Shown piece by piece: positions 34,243 to 45,937 of a DNA stretch of 64,000 nucleotides; position 1 is the stretch's first letter, and each line of letters starts with the position of its first letter. This DNA is from Streptomyces sp. NBC_00234 (GTDB lineage: Bacteria > Actinomycetota > Actinomycetes > Streptomycetales > Streptomycetaceae): NCBI RefSeq assembly GCF_036195325.1, contig NZ_CP108101.1:3844001-3908000 (forward strand), given 5' to 3'. Made by a program: the position numbers and the translations under genes. Under the pieces are notes generated by a model, which was given only the letters and a program-made list of their open reading frames with translations, was not told the origin of the DNA and made no database searches.

Positions 34243-34335
34243 CGACGTCCCTCCTTCCGGACGATCGGCCGAGGAGCCGGCCCGGGGGCCGGGCTCCTCG
34301 CCGGTCGGTGTGCACCGAGTTGGTCAGACCTGATG

Positions 34336-36857
<2,522 letters not shown>

Positions 36858-36860
36858 CTA

Positions 36861-36881
36861 CTTGAGTGGATCTGACTCAAG
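36861..36881 (-). promoter_or_regulatory. HAIR element 1 of the dnaK operon (perfect)
   Basis: CTTGAGT, seven bases, ACTCAAG: an exact match to the HspR operator consensus, 22-42 bases before the dnaK start codon. Confidence 0.95.
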
Positions 36882-36912
36882 GATGCATGACACCCGCCCC
36901 AGAGTCAACAGA

Positions 36913-36933
36913 CCTGAGTCAGGGCGACTCAAC
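36913..36933 (-). promoter_or_regulatory. HAIR element 2 of the dnaK operon (imperfect)
   Basis: On the plus strand CCTGAGT, seven bases, ACTCAAC: two mismatches to the consensus with the same N7 spacing, 52 bases from element 1, which puts both on nearly the same face of the helix. Confidence 0.85.
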
Positions 36934-37136
36934 TAACGTGCTCGCATGGGCTCTCACCAGCGGCTTTACCCTGGAAGCCCCCGCGCGTCACCGCGCACCT
37001 CGCGCCCCACGGGGCGACACCCGCCCCCTCATGTGCGCCACACACCCCGACCCACCATCGCACCATGGGATCGTTCTGTCACAAAATGCCGTGAGCCGGT
37101 CAAAACCGGCACGTCACCGATCTCCGGGCAGGTGCG

Positions 37137-37823
37137 ATGCAGAACGCGAATCGGACTGCGGTACGAACGAGGGCGCACACGGGCTCCCCGACGGCGGAGG
37201 CGGCGAGAACCACCGTGGCCGCCCTCACCCGCGCCGCGGCCCGCACCCTCGACTACGCGACGGCCCGACTGACGGCCAAGCGGCTCCTCGACCTGACGCT
37301 CGGCACGGCACTTCTGGTCCTCGTCGCACCGGCGCTCGCCGTGGGCGCCCTCGCGCTCGCCGCACGGCGCCCGCCCGGCGGCGTACTGCTCCGCGAACCC
37401 CGGACGGGGCTCGACGGCAGACCCTTCGAGCTGCGCTCCCTGCGCACCCGCCGCTGCCGGCTCGACCTGCTGTCCCGGCTCCCCCATGTCGTACGGGGAG
37501 AGCTGTCCCTCGTCGGCCCGGCGCCCCTCGCCCCCGGCGACCCGCGGACCCGGGGGCCGGGCGCCAGGCACTGGCGACAGGAGCTGCGGCCGGGCCTGAC
37601 GGGCCTCGCGCAGGTGCGGGCCCGCTCCGGGATGCCCTGGGACGAACCGGCCCTGCTCGACCAGCACTACGCCGAGCACCACCGGGTGGGACTCGACCTG
37701 GCGATCCTGGCGGAAGCCGTACTCCTCCCACTGCGCGCGGCCCTGCGGCGGCGGCCTCGCGGCGGCAAGGGGTACCTGAGCGACGCAGATCACCGCCTGC
37801 CCGGCTACAGCGTGGCGGAATAA
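37137..37823 (+). CDS. Bacterial sugar transferase (undecaprenyl-phosphate glycosyl-1-phosphate transferase type)
   Basis: A 228-residue protein of the sugar transferase family that starts polysaccharide repeat-unit assembly on lipid carrier. Key parts are KRLLDLTLGTALLVLVAPAL (membrane re-entrant helix), VLLREPRTGLDGRPFELRSLRT, GELSLVGPAPLAPGD, LRPGLTGLAQVRARSG and LLDQHYAEHHRVGLDLAIL. The usual R-x-G and KFRSM-like motifs appear in weakened form (LREPRTG, ELRSLRT), so catalytic competence is uncertain. The N-terminal 45 residues are extra and Ala/Arg-rich. No other polysaccharide genes are adjacent. Divergent from the dnaK operon. Confidence 0.8.
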   Translation: MQNANRTAVRTRAHTGSPTAEAARTTVAALTRAAARTLDYATARLTAKRLLDLTLGTALLVLVAPALAVGALALAARRPPGGVLLREPRTGLDGRPFELRSLRTRRCRLDLLSRLPHVVRGELSLVGPAPLAPGDPRTRGPGARHWRQELRPGLTGLAQVRARSGMPWDEPALLDQHYAEHHRVGLDLAILAEAVLLPLRAALRRRPRGGKGYLSDADHRLPGYSVAE

Positions 37824-37852
37824 GTGGATAGTGTCGTCACAGACTCATTAAG

Positions 37853-37866
37853 TTACTGCTTAGTAA
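37853..37866. promoter_or_regulatory. Palindromic operator-like site upstream of the EtfD-like gene
   Basis: TTACT, four bases, AGTAA, in an AT-rich patch (37830-37890) 52 bases before the ATG at 37918. The symmetry suggests a dimeric repressor, plausibly one of fatty-acid metabolism given the gene, but the regulator is not identified. Confidence 0.5.
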
Positions 37867-37917
37867 TCCGTAATCATTGGTGTACCCCAACCCCTCGCAG
37901 GCCCGAGGAGCCCCCAA

Positions 37918-40185
37918 ATGCAACTCGCCGCGATCATCGTGTCGCTGGTCATCACGGTGGTGGCCGTCGCGCTTTTCGGCCGCGCCATCGCGCAGATCTA
38001 CCGCTTCGTGCGCCTTGGTCAGCCCGTTCCCGCGGGCACCCGCACGGGTGACCCCACACAGCGCACCATCACGCTGGCCAAGGAGTTCCTCGGCCACACC
38101 CGTATGAACCGCTGGGGCATCGTCGGCTTCGCGCACTGGTTCGTGGCGGTGGGCTTCTTCTCGCTGCTGCTCACGATCGTCAACGCCTTCGGCCAGCTCT
38201 TCCAGGCCGACTGGCTGATCCCGTTCATCGGTGACTGGCTGCCGTACGAGATCTTCACCGAGTTCCTCGGCCTGATGACGGTCCTCGGCATCGTGACGCT
38301 GATCGTGATCCGGCAGCTGAGCAGGCCGGACAAGGCGGGCCGCAAGTCCCGCTTCGCGGGCTCCAAGACCGGCCAGGCGTACTTCGTCGAGGCCGTCATC
38401 CTCATCGTCGGCGTCTGCATCATGACGCTGCGCGGCCTGGAGGGTGCCCAGCACCACGTGACCAGCTGGGAGCCCGGCTTCTTCGCCTCGTACCCGCTGG
38501 TCGCCGCGTTCGACGGTCTGAGCCTCGGCACGCTGCAGCAGATCACCTACTTCGTCGCGGCGCTCAAGATCGTCACGTCCTTCACCTGGATGATCACGGT
38601 CTCGCTCAACACCAACATGGGTGTCGCCTGGCACCGCTTCCTCGGCTTCCCGAACATCTGGTTCAAGCGGAACGCCGACGGCGCGGTCGCCCTGGGCGCA
38701 CTGCAGCCCATGACCTCGGGCGGCAAGGAGATCGACTTCGAGGACCCGGGCGAGGACGACGTCTTCGGCGTCTCCCAGGTCGAGCAGTTCTCCTGGAAGG
38801 GCATCCTCGACTTCTCCACGTGCACCGAGTGCGGTCGCTGCCAGTCGCAGTGCCCCGCCTGGAACACCGGAAAGCCGCTGTCCCCCAAGCTCCTCATCAT
38901 GTCGCTGCGCGACCACGCGCACGCCAAGGCCCCGTACCTGCTCGCAGGCGGCGGCAAGGACATGGAGGGCAACGAGAAGGCCACGGCCGAGCAGCTCAAG
39001 GACGTCCCCGCCTCGGCACTCGCCGAGGCCGAGCGCCCCCTCATCGGCACCGCCGAGGAGAACGGCGTCATCGACCCGGACGTCCTGTGGTCCTGCACCA
39101 GTTGCGGTGCGTGCGTGGAGCAGTGCCCGGTCGACATCGAGCACATCGACCACATCGTCGACATGCGCCGCTACCAGGTGATGATCGAGTCCGCGTTCCC
39201 GTCCGAGGCGGGCACGATGCTCAAGAACCTGGAGAAGAAGGGCAACCCCTGGGGGCTTGCCAAGAAGCAGCGCGTCGAGTGGACCAAGGAGGTCGACTTC
39301 GAGGTCCCGATCGTCGGCAAGGACATCGAGGACCTCTCCGAGGTCGAGTACCTGTACTGGGTCGGCTGCGCGGGCGCTCTCGAAGACCGCGCCAAGAAGA
39401 CCACGAAGGCGTTCGCCGAACTGCTGCACATCGCGGGCGTCAAGTTCGCGATCATGGGCGGCGACGAGAAGTGCACCGGTGACTCCCCCCGCCGCCTGGG
39501 CAACGAGCCGCTGTTCCAGCAGCTCGGCCAGGAGAACGTCGCGATGCTGAACATGGCGTTCGGCGAGGACGACGAGGACGAGGCGACGAAGAAGCCCAAG
39601 TCGTCGAAGAAGATCGTCGCGACCTGCCCGCACTGCTTCAACACCATCGCCAACGAGTACCCGCAGCTCGGCGGCGAGTACGAGGTCATCCACCACACGC
39701 AGCTGCTCCAGCACCTGGTGGACGAGGGCAAGCTGATCCCGGTGACCCCGGTCGAGGGCCTGATCACGTACCACGACCCGTGCTACCTGGGCCGTCACAA
39801 CAAGGTCTACACGCCTCCGCGCGAGATCATCGCGAGCGTTCCGGGTCTCCGGAACGAGGAGATGCACCGCCACAAGGAACGCGGCTTCTGCTGCGGCGCC
39901 GGTGGTGCCCGGATGTGGATGGAGGAGCGGATCGGCAAGCGCATCAACAACGAGCGTGTCGACGAAGCCCTCTCCCTCAACCCGGACATCGTCTCCACCG
40001 CCTGCCCGTTCTGCCTCGTCATGCTGACCGACTCGGTCAACGGCAAGAAGAACGACGGCCAGGCCAAGGAGTCGATCCAGGTGGTCGACGTCTCGCAGCT
40101 GCTGCTGGAGTCCGTGAAGACCCCGGCGGACCCGGCAGGCGAGACGGAAGCAGCGGACGCGCCGGAGCCCGAACCGGTGAAGTAG
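37918..40185 (+). CDS. EtfD-like membrane Fe-S oxidoreductase (HdrD/GlpC-type CCG domains)
   Basis: A 755-residue protein. Residues 1-235 contain about five to six membrane helices of a cytochrome b/NarI-like kind (first: AAIIVSLVITVVAVALFG). Two 4Fe-4S motifs follow, CTECGRCQSQCP and CTSCGACVEQCP, then two CCG domains (YWVGCAG; CCGAGGARMWMEER; TACPFCLVML). This architecture is that of the actinobacterial ETF:menaquinone oxidoreductase EtfD, which passes electrons from fatty-acid beta-oxidation through ETF to menaquinone. ATG at 37918 with a Pro-rich low-GC leader. The tail is Pro/Glu-rich. No etfAB gene is nearby. Confidence 0.88.
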   Translation: MQLAAIIVSLVITVVAVALFGRAIAQIYRFVRLGQPVPAGTRTGDPTQRTITLAKEFLGHTRMNRWGIVGFAHWFVAVGFFSLLLTIVNAFGQLFQADWLIPFIGDWLPYEIFTEFLGLMTVLGIVTLIVIRQLSRPDKAGRKSRFAGSKTGQAYFVEAVILIVGVCIMTLRGLEGAQHHVTSWEPGFFASYPLVAAFDGLSLGTLQQITYFVAALKIVTSFTWMITVSLNTNMGVAWHRFLGFPNIWFKRNADGAVALGALQPMTSGGKEIDFEDPGEDDVFGVSQVEQFSWKGILDFSTCTECGRCQSQCPAWNTGKPLSPKLLIMSLRDHAHAKAPYLLAGGGKDMEGNEKATAEQLKDVPASALAEAERPLIGTAEENGVIDPDVLWSCTSCGACVEQCPVDIEHIDHIVDMRRYQVMIESAFPSEAGTMLKNLEKKGNPWGLAKKQRVEWTKEVDFEVPIVGKDIEDLSEVEYLYWVGCAGALEDRAKKTTKAFAELLHIAGVKFAIMGGDEKCTGDSPRRLGNEPLFQQLGQENVAMLNMAFGEDDEDEATKKPKSSKKIVATCPHCFNTIANEYPQLGGEYEVIHHTQLLQHLVDEGKLIPVTPVEGLITYHDPCYLGRHNKVYTPPREIIASVPGLRNEEMHRHKERGFCCGAGGARMWMEERIGKRINNERVDEALSLNPDIVSTACPFCLVMLTDSVNGKKNDGQAKESIQVVDVSQLLLESVKTPADPAGETEAADAPEPEPVK

Positions 40186-40201
40186 TCCCGCTGTCGAACT
40201 G

Positions 40202-40248
40202 ACGGAAGCGGCCGGACCTGCCTCGGGGGCAGGACCGGCCGCTTCCGT
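40202..40248 (+). terminator. Terminator after the EtfD-like gene
   Basis: ACGGAAGCGGCCGG (40202-40215) pairs with CCGGCCGCTTCCGT (40235-40248), and an inner CCTGCC/GGCAGG stem extends the hairpin. It starts 17 bases after the stop codon. Confidence 0.88.
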
Positions 40249-40499
40249 GTGTGCCGGGGCATCCGCCGGTGACCGGCCGCTTCCCCGTACGAGGAGGGAC
40301 TTCCGCGTACGCCCCGGGGGCACGCGTCCGCCGCGATCCGGTGCTCGCGTGTGATCGGGGACATGTACGCGACGGAACATCTGAAGCATCATGTGGGCCG
40401 AACACCTTCGAACGCGCCGGATCGCCCCGCCCCACCGCATCTGCCGGACCGGGCCGGATCTCCACGCATCGCGGCGCACCACGACGGATGAGGGACCCC

Positions 40500-41732
40500 G
40501 TGCGGACACGCATCACCACGGCCGCGGCGAGCGCCACGGCCGCCAGGACGACGGCAAGGGCCACCGCCGGCCGGCCCGCTGCCGCGCGGCCCGCCGCTGC
40601 CAGGACCGTGGCCGTCAGGGCCACGACGGCGCTCGTGGCGAGCGGCGCCTGCCTGCTCCTGCTGACGGCCTGCGGAGGCCCCTCCTCGGCCCACGCCCCC
40701 TCGTCCGCACCCGCCGCCGATGCGGGCAAGAACGGCGACGCACCGCCCGAGGCCCTCGCCGGCCGCGGGGACGTCCCCCGTATCCCGGTCCCGCGCGGCA
40801 AGGGCAGCCGCACCGCCGACGACTTCAACGGCGACGGCCACCGCGACCTCGTCATCGACGACCTGGTGAAGGCCCCGGAGGACAGCCACGGCGACGACGC
40901 GGGCATCGGCGTCGTCTACGGCTCCGCCGACGGCGGCCTCGACCCGGCCGCACGCCAGCTGCTGAGCGCGCGGACCCACGCGGCCAAGGTCGGCGACACC
41001 CTCCCGGTCGCGTTCGACGCCGAGGCGGCCTGCGACCTCGACGCCGACGGCTTCACCGACCTGGTGGTGGCCACGGACCCCCCGTACAACGGCATCGGCC
41101 GCCCGCCCGTGCCGCTGCAGGTGCTCTTCGGCTCCCCCGAGGGGCTCACCGGCAAGGCCGTCACCCTCCGCATCCCGGCCGCGGCCCGGTTCGGCAACGA
41201 GTGGCCCGACCACCCGGTCTGCGGCGACTTCGACGGCGACGACCGCACCGACCTCGCCGTCACGGCGGGCGCGGGCCGGATCAGCTACCTCCGCGGCCCC
41301 TTCACCCGCGCCGCGGCCCCACGCGCCGCCGCCTCCCTCCCCGGCGGCGGCCCGTACCTCGCCTCCCCCGAGCCCCGTGCCGACACGAACGGCGACGGCT
41401 ACGACGACCTCGCCCACTCCGACAAGCCCCTGGTGCCGGACGCCCCCGCCAAGGCCACGCTGCTGCTCGGCTCGGCCGACGGCCCGGCCCGCCCGGGCGG
41501 CACCTACCGCATCAAGGCCCCGGCCCACGGCATCCCGACGGCTCCGGTCCGCACCGGCTCGGGTCCCACGGAGACGACCCTGCTCCGGTACGCGGACTTC
41601 GACGGCGACAAGAAGCCCGACACCGTCGTCCGCACGTACCGCGGCGAGCGGACGGACGTGATCGCCCTGTACCCGTCCACGACCCCGGACCGGCCCCGCG
41701 TCACGTTCAGCACGGCCCTGTTCCTGCCCTGA
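40500..41732 (+). CDS. FG-GAP/VCBS repeat lipoprotein
   Basis: About 410 residues, exported and lipid-anchored: a basic Ala/Arg/Thr-rich start, a hydrophobic ATTALVASGACLLLLTACGG with the lipobox LTAC. The mature protein has five FG-GAP-type calcium loops (DFNGDGHRDLV, DLDADGFTDLV, DFDGDDRTDLA, DTNGDGYDDLA, DFDGDKKPDTV), which form a beta-propeller of the integrin alpha kind. Function is unknown; such lipoproteins often bind surfaces or partners. The GTG at 40500 after GAGGGA is favoured over the ATG at 40488. Preceded by about 300 bases holding only the EtfD terminator and leader. Confidence 0.82.
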   Translation: MRTRITTAAASATAARTTARATAGRPAAARPAAARTVAVRATTALVASGACLLLLTACGGPSSAHAPSSAPAADAGKNGDAPPEALAGRGDVPRIPVPRGKGSRTADDFNGDGHRDLVIDDLVKAPEDSHGDDAGIGVVYGSADGGLDPAARQLLSARTHAAKVGDTLPVAFDAEAACDLDADGFTDLVVATDPPYNGIGRPPVPLQVLFGSPEGLTGKAVTLRIPAAARFGNEWPDHPVCGDFDGDDRTDLAVTAGAGRISYLRGPFTRAAAPRAAASLPGGGPYLASPEPRADTNGDGYDDLAHSDKPLVPDAPAKATLLLGSADGPARPGGTYRIKAPAHGIPTAPVRTGSGPTETTLLRYADFDGDKKPDTVVRTYRGERTDVIALYPSTTPDRPRVTFSTALFLP

Positions 41733-41838
41733 GAGCAGCCGAGTTCAGCCCCTAGGGGATGTCACAGCTCGGCCGCAAAGGCGGGCGGGTTCCCCCGGCT
41801 CTCCCACCACACACACGCGGACCAGGTACGTTCGATTC

Positions 41839-42756
41839 GTGGCTGGATTCAGGATCGGACGCGGCCGGGACAACCGCACAGGGCAACAACACCCGCAGCA
41901 GCAACAGCAGCCGTACGGCACGCAGGCACCACCGCCGCCGTACGGCCGCCAGTCGTGGCCGCCTGCAGGAGGCACCGGAGCGCCGTACAACGGCGGCGGG
42001 CACCACGGCGGACCCCGGGCCGGCGGGCACCAGGGCGGGCAGCACGGGGGCGGACACGGGGAGCCCGAGTACTTCGGCGACCCGTACCACCAGGCCCCGC
42101 AGCAGGACCCGTACGCCAACAGCCCGGGTCACACCCAGGCGTTCAGCATCAACGAGGACCCGTACGGCGACGGCAACACCTACCGCGCCGGTCAGGCACC
42201 CGCCCAGCCCGCAGGCCCGCGCCTGCCCTGGAAGGACCTGCTCACGGGCATCGTGCTGCGCCCGGGCCCGACCTTCTGGCAGATGCGCGACTACCCGGTC
42301 TGGGGCCCGGCGATCGTCGTCACGTTCCTCTACGGGCTGCTGGCACTCTTCGGCTTCGACCAGGCCCGCGACGAGGCGATCAACGCGACGATCTCCGCCG
42401 CCGTCCCGTACGTCGCCGTGACCGGCATCGGTTTCGTCATCGGCGGACTGGTCCTCGGCGCCGTCACCCACACGCTGGCCCGCCAGCTCGGCGGCACCGG
42501 CTCCTGGCAGCCGACCGTGGGCCTCTCCATGCTGATCATGTCGATCACCGACGCGCCCCGCCTGCTCTTCGCCGTCTTCCTGGGCGGCGAGAACTCCCTC
42601 GTCCAGGTACTCGGCTGGATCACCTGGCTGGCCGCCGGCGCGCTGTTCACCTCCATGGTGAGCAAGTCGCACGACCTGCCCTGGCCCAAGGCACTGGGCG
42701 CATCCGCGATCCAGCTGATCGCCCTGCTGTCGATCATCAAGCTCGGCACGATCTGA
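41839..42756 (+). CDS. Yip1-domain membrane protein
   Basis: A 305-residue protein. The first 130 residues are a disordered Gln/Gly/Pro/His-rich tail (QQHPQQQQQPYGTQAPPPPY). The rest is a Yip1-like domain: KDLLTGIVLRPGPTFWQMRD, then five hydrophobic helices (IVVTFLYGLLALFG; VAVTGIGFVIGGLVLGAV; a kinked MLIMSITDAPRLLFAVF; WITWLAAGALFTSMV; AIQLIALLSIIKLGTI). Function in bacteria is not defined. Starts at a GTG (41839) and is followed by a strong terminator. Confidence 0.82.
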   Translation: MAGFRIGRGRDNRTGQQHPQQQQQPYGTQAPPPPYGRQSWPPAGGTGAPYNGGGHHGGPRAGGHQGGQHGGGHGEPEYFGDPYHQAPQQDPYANSPGHTQAFSINEDPYGDGNTYRAGQAPAQPAGPRLPWKDLLTGIVLRPGPTFWQMRDYPVWGPAIVVTFLYGLLALFGFDQARDEAINATISAAVPYVAVTGIGFVIGGLVLGAVTHTLARQLGGTGSWQPTVGLSMLIMSITDAPRLLFAVFLGGENSLVQVLGWITWLAAGALFTSMVSKSHDLPWPKALGASAIQLIALLSIIKLGTI

Positions 42757-42778
42757 GCCACCCGTACACACCGATACG

Positions 42779-42812
42779 TGAGGGGCCCCCGGCACGAGCC
42801 GGGGGCCCCTCA
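42779..42812. terminator. Terminator between convergent genes
   Basis: Perfect 15-bp stem (42779-42793 with 42798-42812) and tetraloop ACGA, between the Yip1 gene (+) and the phosphoribosyltransferase gene (-). Both transcripts may use it. Confidence 0.88.
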
Positions 42813-42833
42813 CACGTATCCGTCGGTCCCGCT

Positions 42834-43334
42834 CTACGAGTCGAGGACCTGGCCCTCACGCCGCACGACGGGCTTCTCGACGCTCCACGGGAAGTTGATC
42901 CACTGGTCGGTCTTCTTCCACACGTACTCGCACTTCACGAGCGAGTGCGACTTCTCGTAGATGACCGCGCTGCGCACCTCGGCCACATGATCGATGCAGA
43001 AGTCCCGCACCAGCTTGAGCGTCTTGCCGGTGTCGGCCACGTCGTCGGCGATCAGGACCTTCTTCCGCGAGAAGTCGATCGCGTTCGGAACCGGCGCCAG
43101 CATGACCGGCATCTCCAGCGTGGTGCCCACCCCGGTGTAGAACTCCACGTTCACGAGGTGGATGTTCTTGCAGTCCAGCGCGTACGCCAGTCCGCCCGCG
43201 ACGAAGACCCCGCCCCGCGCGATGCTGAGCACCACGTCCGGCTCGTACCCGTCGTCGGCGACGGCCTGCGCGAGCTCGCGCACGGCCAGCCCGAAACCCT
43301 CGTACGTCAGATTCTCGCGCACGTCACCGCTCAT
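42834..43334 (-). CDS. Purine-type phosphoribosyltransferase
   Basis: A 166-residue type I PRTase. The PRPP loop is KVLIADDVADTGKTLKL; VVLSIARGGVFVAGGLAYAL is the upstream loop. The short length, KKTDQWINFPWS near the end and a YEKSHSLVKCEYVW strand place it with hypoxanthine/xanthine-guanine salvage enzymes. Base preference cannot be read from sequence. ATG at 43332-43334, six bases after dcd on the same strand, so a nucleotide-metabolism pair. Confidence 0.85.
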   Translation of the reverse strand: MSGDVRENLTYEGFGLAVRELAQAVADDGYEPDVVLSIARGGVFVAGGLAYALDCKNIHLVNVEFYTGVGTTLEMPVMLAPVPNAIDFSRKKVLIADDVADTGKTLKLVRDFCIDHVAEVRSAVIYEKSHSLVKCEYVWKKTDQWINFPWSVEKPVVRREGQVLDS

Positions 43335-43340
43335 CCGGCA

Positions 43341-43916
43341 TCACACCTGCGTCCGATGGAAGTTCATGAACGAACGCGAGGCCGTCGGCCCGCGCTGCCC
43401 CTGGTACCGCGAGCCGTACCGCTCGGAGCCGTAAGGGAATTCGGACGGCGAGCTGAGCTTGAACATGCACAGCTGCCCGATCTTCATCCCCGGCCAGAGC
43501 TTGATCGGCAGCGTCGCGACGTTCGACAGCTCCAGGGTCACGTGCCCCGAGAACCCGGGGTCGATGAACCCGGCCGTCGAATGCGTCACCAGCCCGAGAC
43601 GCCCGAGTGAGCTCTTCCCCTCCAGCCGCGACGCAAGATCGTCGGGGAGCGAGATGACCTCGTACGTCGAGGCGAGCACGAACTCACCGGGGTGGAGGAT
43701 GAACGCCTCGTCGCCCTCCGGTTCGACCATGCGGGTCAGGTCCGACTGCTCAACGGCCGGATCGATATGCGGATAGCGGTGGTTCTCGAACACCCGGAAG
43801 TAGCGGTCGAGCCGCACATCGATGCTCGAGGGCTGCACCATCGACGAGTCGAACGGATCAATGCGCACCCGTCCGGCGTCGATCTCGGCCCGGATGTCCT
43901 TATCTGAGAGAAGCAC
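43341..43916 (-). CDS. dcd: dCTP deaminase
   Basis: A 191-residue trimeric enzyme converting dCTP to dUTP (or, in the bifunctional form, to dUMP). The start [20 protein letters not shown], the catalytic region [43 protein letters not shown] and the tail [14 protein letters not shown] are family hallmarks; the Ser-Ser-Arg/Glu set appears intact. The GTG at 43914-43916 is chosen, matching the family N-terminus; the in-frame upstream extension to 44420 is not coding-like. Confidence 0.96.
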   Translation of the reverse strand: MLLSDKDIRAEIDAGRVRIDPFDSSMVQPSSIDVRLDRYFRVFENHRYPHIDPAVEQSDLTRMVEPEGDEAFILHPGEFVLASTYEVISLPDDLASRLEGKSSLGRLGLVTHSTAGFIDPGFSGHVTLELSNVATLPIKLWPGMKIGQLCMFKLSSPSEFPYGSERYGSRYQGQRGPTASRSFMNFHRTQV

Positions 43917-44029
43917 GTCCCGAGGATACGCAGAACGCGCGAGCCCGCCCCAACCGGACCGCCCTCGCGCGCCTGCCTGCCACTTTCCTCCGGCCCCTCG
44001 ACCGGGCCCGAAACCCCCGGGCGACCGCC

Positions 44030-44203
44030 CTACCGCTGCTCGAACACCACGGGAACCGCCTGCCTCAACCGGGCACAGCGCGGACAGCGAATGAGCCGCC
44101 CGGGACCGATCCGGCCGGACCCGAGCTGCTGCATCGGGAACGACGAGGTAGCAAAAACGTGCCCTTCGGCACAACGGACGACGGTGCGCTCCATCGACTC
44201 CAT
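44030..44203 (-). CDS. Small zinc-ribbon protein
   Basis: A 57-residue protein ([20 protein letters not shown] at the start) with a C-x3-H (CAEGH) and a C-x-x-C knuckle (CPRC) 28 residues later, likely one zinc site. A ribosome site AAGGGG precedes the ATG at 44201-44203. It is short and compact, basic at the C-terminus. No function is known; similar tiny proteins near dcd and the tRNA-Gly gene appear conserved in synteny in this lineage (recollection, not verified here). Confidence 0.6.
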   Translation of the reverse strand: MESMERTVVRCAEGHVFATSSFPMQQLGSGRIGPGRLIRCPRCARLRQAVPVVFEQR

Positions 44204-44441
44204 CAAGCCCCTTCCCCAACCAAGCCTTGGACGAGAAAGCCACATTAGGGGATGAACAGGACGCCACTCCAGGCGGCACTCCGGCCACCCACGCTACGCC
44301 TTCAACTCCCGCCCACCGGACCCGCGTCCACCCCACCACGCACTCCCCCGCGAACGACACGTGGACCCCGCGGCGCCTACGCCGGGGGTCTGCCATGGGG
44401 TACAGTGAGCGACGATGCACTGCCGATCATCGGCGCGCTTC

Positions 44442-44515
44442 GCGGGTGTAGTTTAATGGTAGAACATGAGCTTCCCAAGCTCAGAGCGCGAGTTCGATTC
44501 TCGTCACCCGCTCCA
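44442..44515 (+). tRNA. tRNA-Gly (anticodon CCC)
   Basis: Acceptor GCGGGTG pairs with CACCCGC; discriminator T then an encoded CCA (44513-44515). Anticodon stem TGAGC/GCTCA closes the loop TTCCCAA, anticodon CCC, reading GGG glycine codons. The T arm GCGAGTTCGATTCTCGT is canonical. The 3' half (from 44472) recurs downstream at 46230 and 47570. Confidence 0.97.
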
Positions 44516-44558
44516 CAGCTCAAATCAAAGCCCCAGGCCAGCGGCCGGGGGCTTCTTT
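44472..44558 (+). repeat. tRNA-Gly 3'-end attachment repeat, copy 1 (within the gene)
   Basis: Forty-four bases from the anticodon loop to CCA (44472-44515) are shared with the copies at 46230 and 47570, with one base difference in the T loop. A terminator-like hairpin (AAAGCCCC ... GGGGGCTT, to 44558) follows and also recurs, but spacing between CCA and hairpin differs. Typical of integration sites at tRNA 3' ends. Confidence 0.9.
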
Positions 44559-44870
44559 GCTGTCTGGACCGGTCTAAGCGTCGCGCACCACCTGCGCACC
44601 GCCTTGCCCCTCGACCAGCCGCTCAGAGCCCTCCACAAGCCGCCGGGGGAATCGCTCGGTCCCGCTTCCGGCTCTCGGTGTCCGGGAGGTACCAGCCACT
44701 GGCGTCCTTGGTGACCGTGTCCGTCAGCAGTGCGAGGCGGCTGACGGCAGTGAGACAGGCCCGGATATGTTCACTCGGCTGTCCATCGGACCTCATCCGT
44801 CCAGGGGAAGAGAAACGATTCTGGCCGCGGGGAAGGACTATGCCGTGCGGTGAGGTGGCACGGTCCGGTC

Positions 44871-45308
44871 ATGAAGATGATCAAGATGCTGATCACAGTT
44901 GTCGCGAGCGCCTGCCTCGCAGCCGCCCCCGTGGGCGAGGCGTCAGCGGCGCCGCACTGGAACAAGAGCGTGAAGTGTGAGGAGACCGACCCCGAGGGAC
45001 GGGTGATCCCCACGCGTTACGGCAACGCCGATCTCGGCTGGAATCACTTCTCCGGCAAGCACAACATCAAGAAGTGCCGGGTGGTCGACGCGGCCCTGGC
45101 CGGGAGGGTCGACAAGAAGAACGGAGGAAGACTCGAGTACTACGGGGTCGCCCGCAACCAGACCAAGTTGGTCAAGATCGTGGTCATCGTGCAGTACGCC
45201 CGCCGTACGGCCGATGGTGAGTACGACGCGGGCAGGGGCAAGAAGATCGGTGTCATCACGGCCTACTGCAAGGGCATGAACAGGTGCCCGGACTGGATCA
45301 ACGAGTGA
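44871..45308 (+). CDS. Secreted toxin-like protein
   Basis: A 145-residue protein with a Sec signal peptide (MKMIKMLITVVASACLAAAP, cleavage after EASA). The mature domain has about 110 residues with GWNHFSGKHNIKKCRVVDAA, EYYGVARN and the end GVITAYCKGMNRCPDWINE. The H-F-x-x-K-H-N block and the closing YC-x-G-x4-CPDW-x-N block with cysteines and polar His/Lys resemble C-terminal toxin modules of polymorphic toxins. The catalytic type is not recognised. GTG at 44850 is an alternative start. Its stop overlaps the next gene's GTG, as in toxin-immunity pairs. It lies between tRNA-derived repeats. Confidence 0.6.
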   Translation: MKMIKMLITVVASACLAAAPVGEASAAPHWNKSVKCEETDPEGRVIPTRYGNADLGWNHFSGKHNIKKCRVVDAALAGRVDKKNGGRLEYYGVARNQTKLVKIVVIVQYARRTADGEYDAGRGKKIGVITAYCKGMNRCPDWINE

Positions 45309-45937
45309 ACGACCCCGGCGGGGAAACGGTCGAGCAGCAGGCGTACATCACGCGCTTCCTCCTCGACTACACAGCGGTGCCCCTTGCCGGGGGGACCTTC
45401 CTGCGCGGTGTGCTGCCGGCGCGGGATACGGTCCGGGTCGTGACCGGAACCGCTGACACGGTGGCGCCACACGAACTGGTCGCCTATGAAGTCCCGTTGT
45501 CGGACGAGGACGATGAGCCGGTAACCGCCCCGCTGGTGCTTGGCTGGACACGCACGCTCGCGTCCGGCCCTCTCCCCCACACCGACGCGACCGTCATGGG
45601 CATGCCACTGGTCCCAGTGGACACCACCGTCCTCGAACCCGCCGACTCGACCAGCACGGATCAAGCGCTCCGTGTGCTGCGCACGCTGGCCTGGCCGTTC
45701 GTGGAGACCCCGCCCAGCCCAGCGCTCTGCGGGTTCCTCTTCACCGGACAGAACAGCATGCGTCTCTACCTCGCAGTCGAGAAGGCCGAGGGCCTGATCG
45801 CGGCCGACGTACGGCTCACCGGGGCGTTGACCGCGCTGCTGGCCGCCCTGCCCTCGCTCATCGGCGAAGAGGAACGCTGGGTGACAGACACATCCGACCC
45901 CCACTGTGTCCACGTAGTCGACCTGACCAGGTGGTAA
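45305..45937 (+). CDS. Possible immunity protein of the secreted toxin-like protein
   Basis: A protein of about 210 residues starting at the GTG (45305) that overlaps the upstream stop. It has no signal peptide, is acidic, and mixes strands and helices (FLLDYTAVPLAGGTFLRGVL, ADVRLTGALTALLAALPSLI). No family is recognised. Overlap, size and acidity of a cytosolic partner for a basic secreted protein fit an immunity role; this is inference. The pair is the only coding content of the first tRNA-Gly island. Confidence 0.55.
   Translation: MNDPGGETVEQQAYITRFLLDYTAVPLAGGTFLRGVLPARDTVRVVTGTADTVAPHELVAYEVPLSDEDDEPVTAPLVLGWTRTLASGPLPHTDATVMGMPLVPVDTTVLEPADSTSTDQALRVLRTLAWPFVETPPSPALCGFLFTGQNSMRLYLAVEKAEGLIAADVRLTGALTALLAALPSLIGEEERWVTDTSDPHCVHVVDLTRW

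Noticed and set aside
37837..40509. An 890-codon minus-strand open frame
   Set aside because: Antisense shadow of the EtfD-like gene; the Fe-S motifs and membrane helices are on the plus strand.
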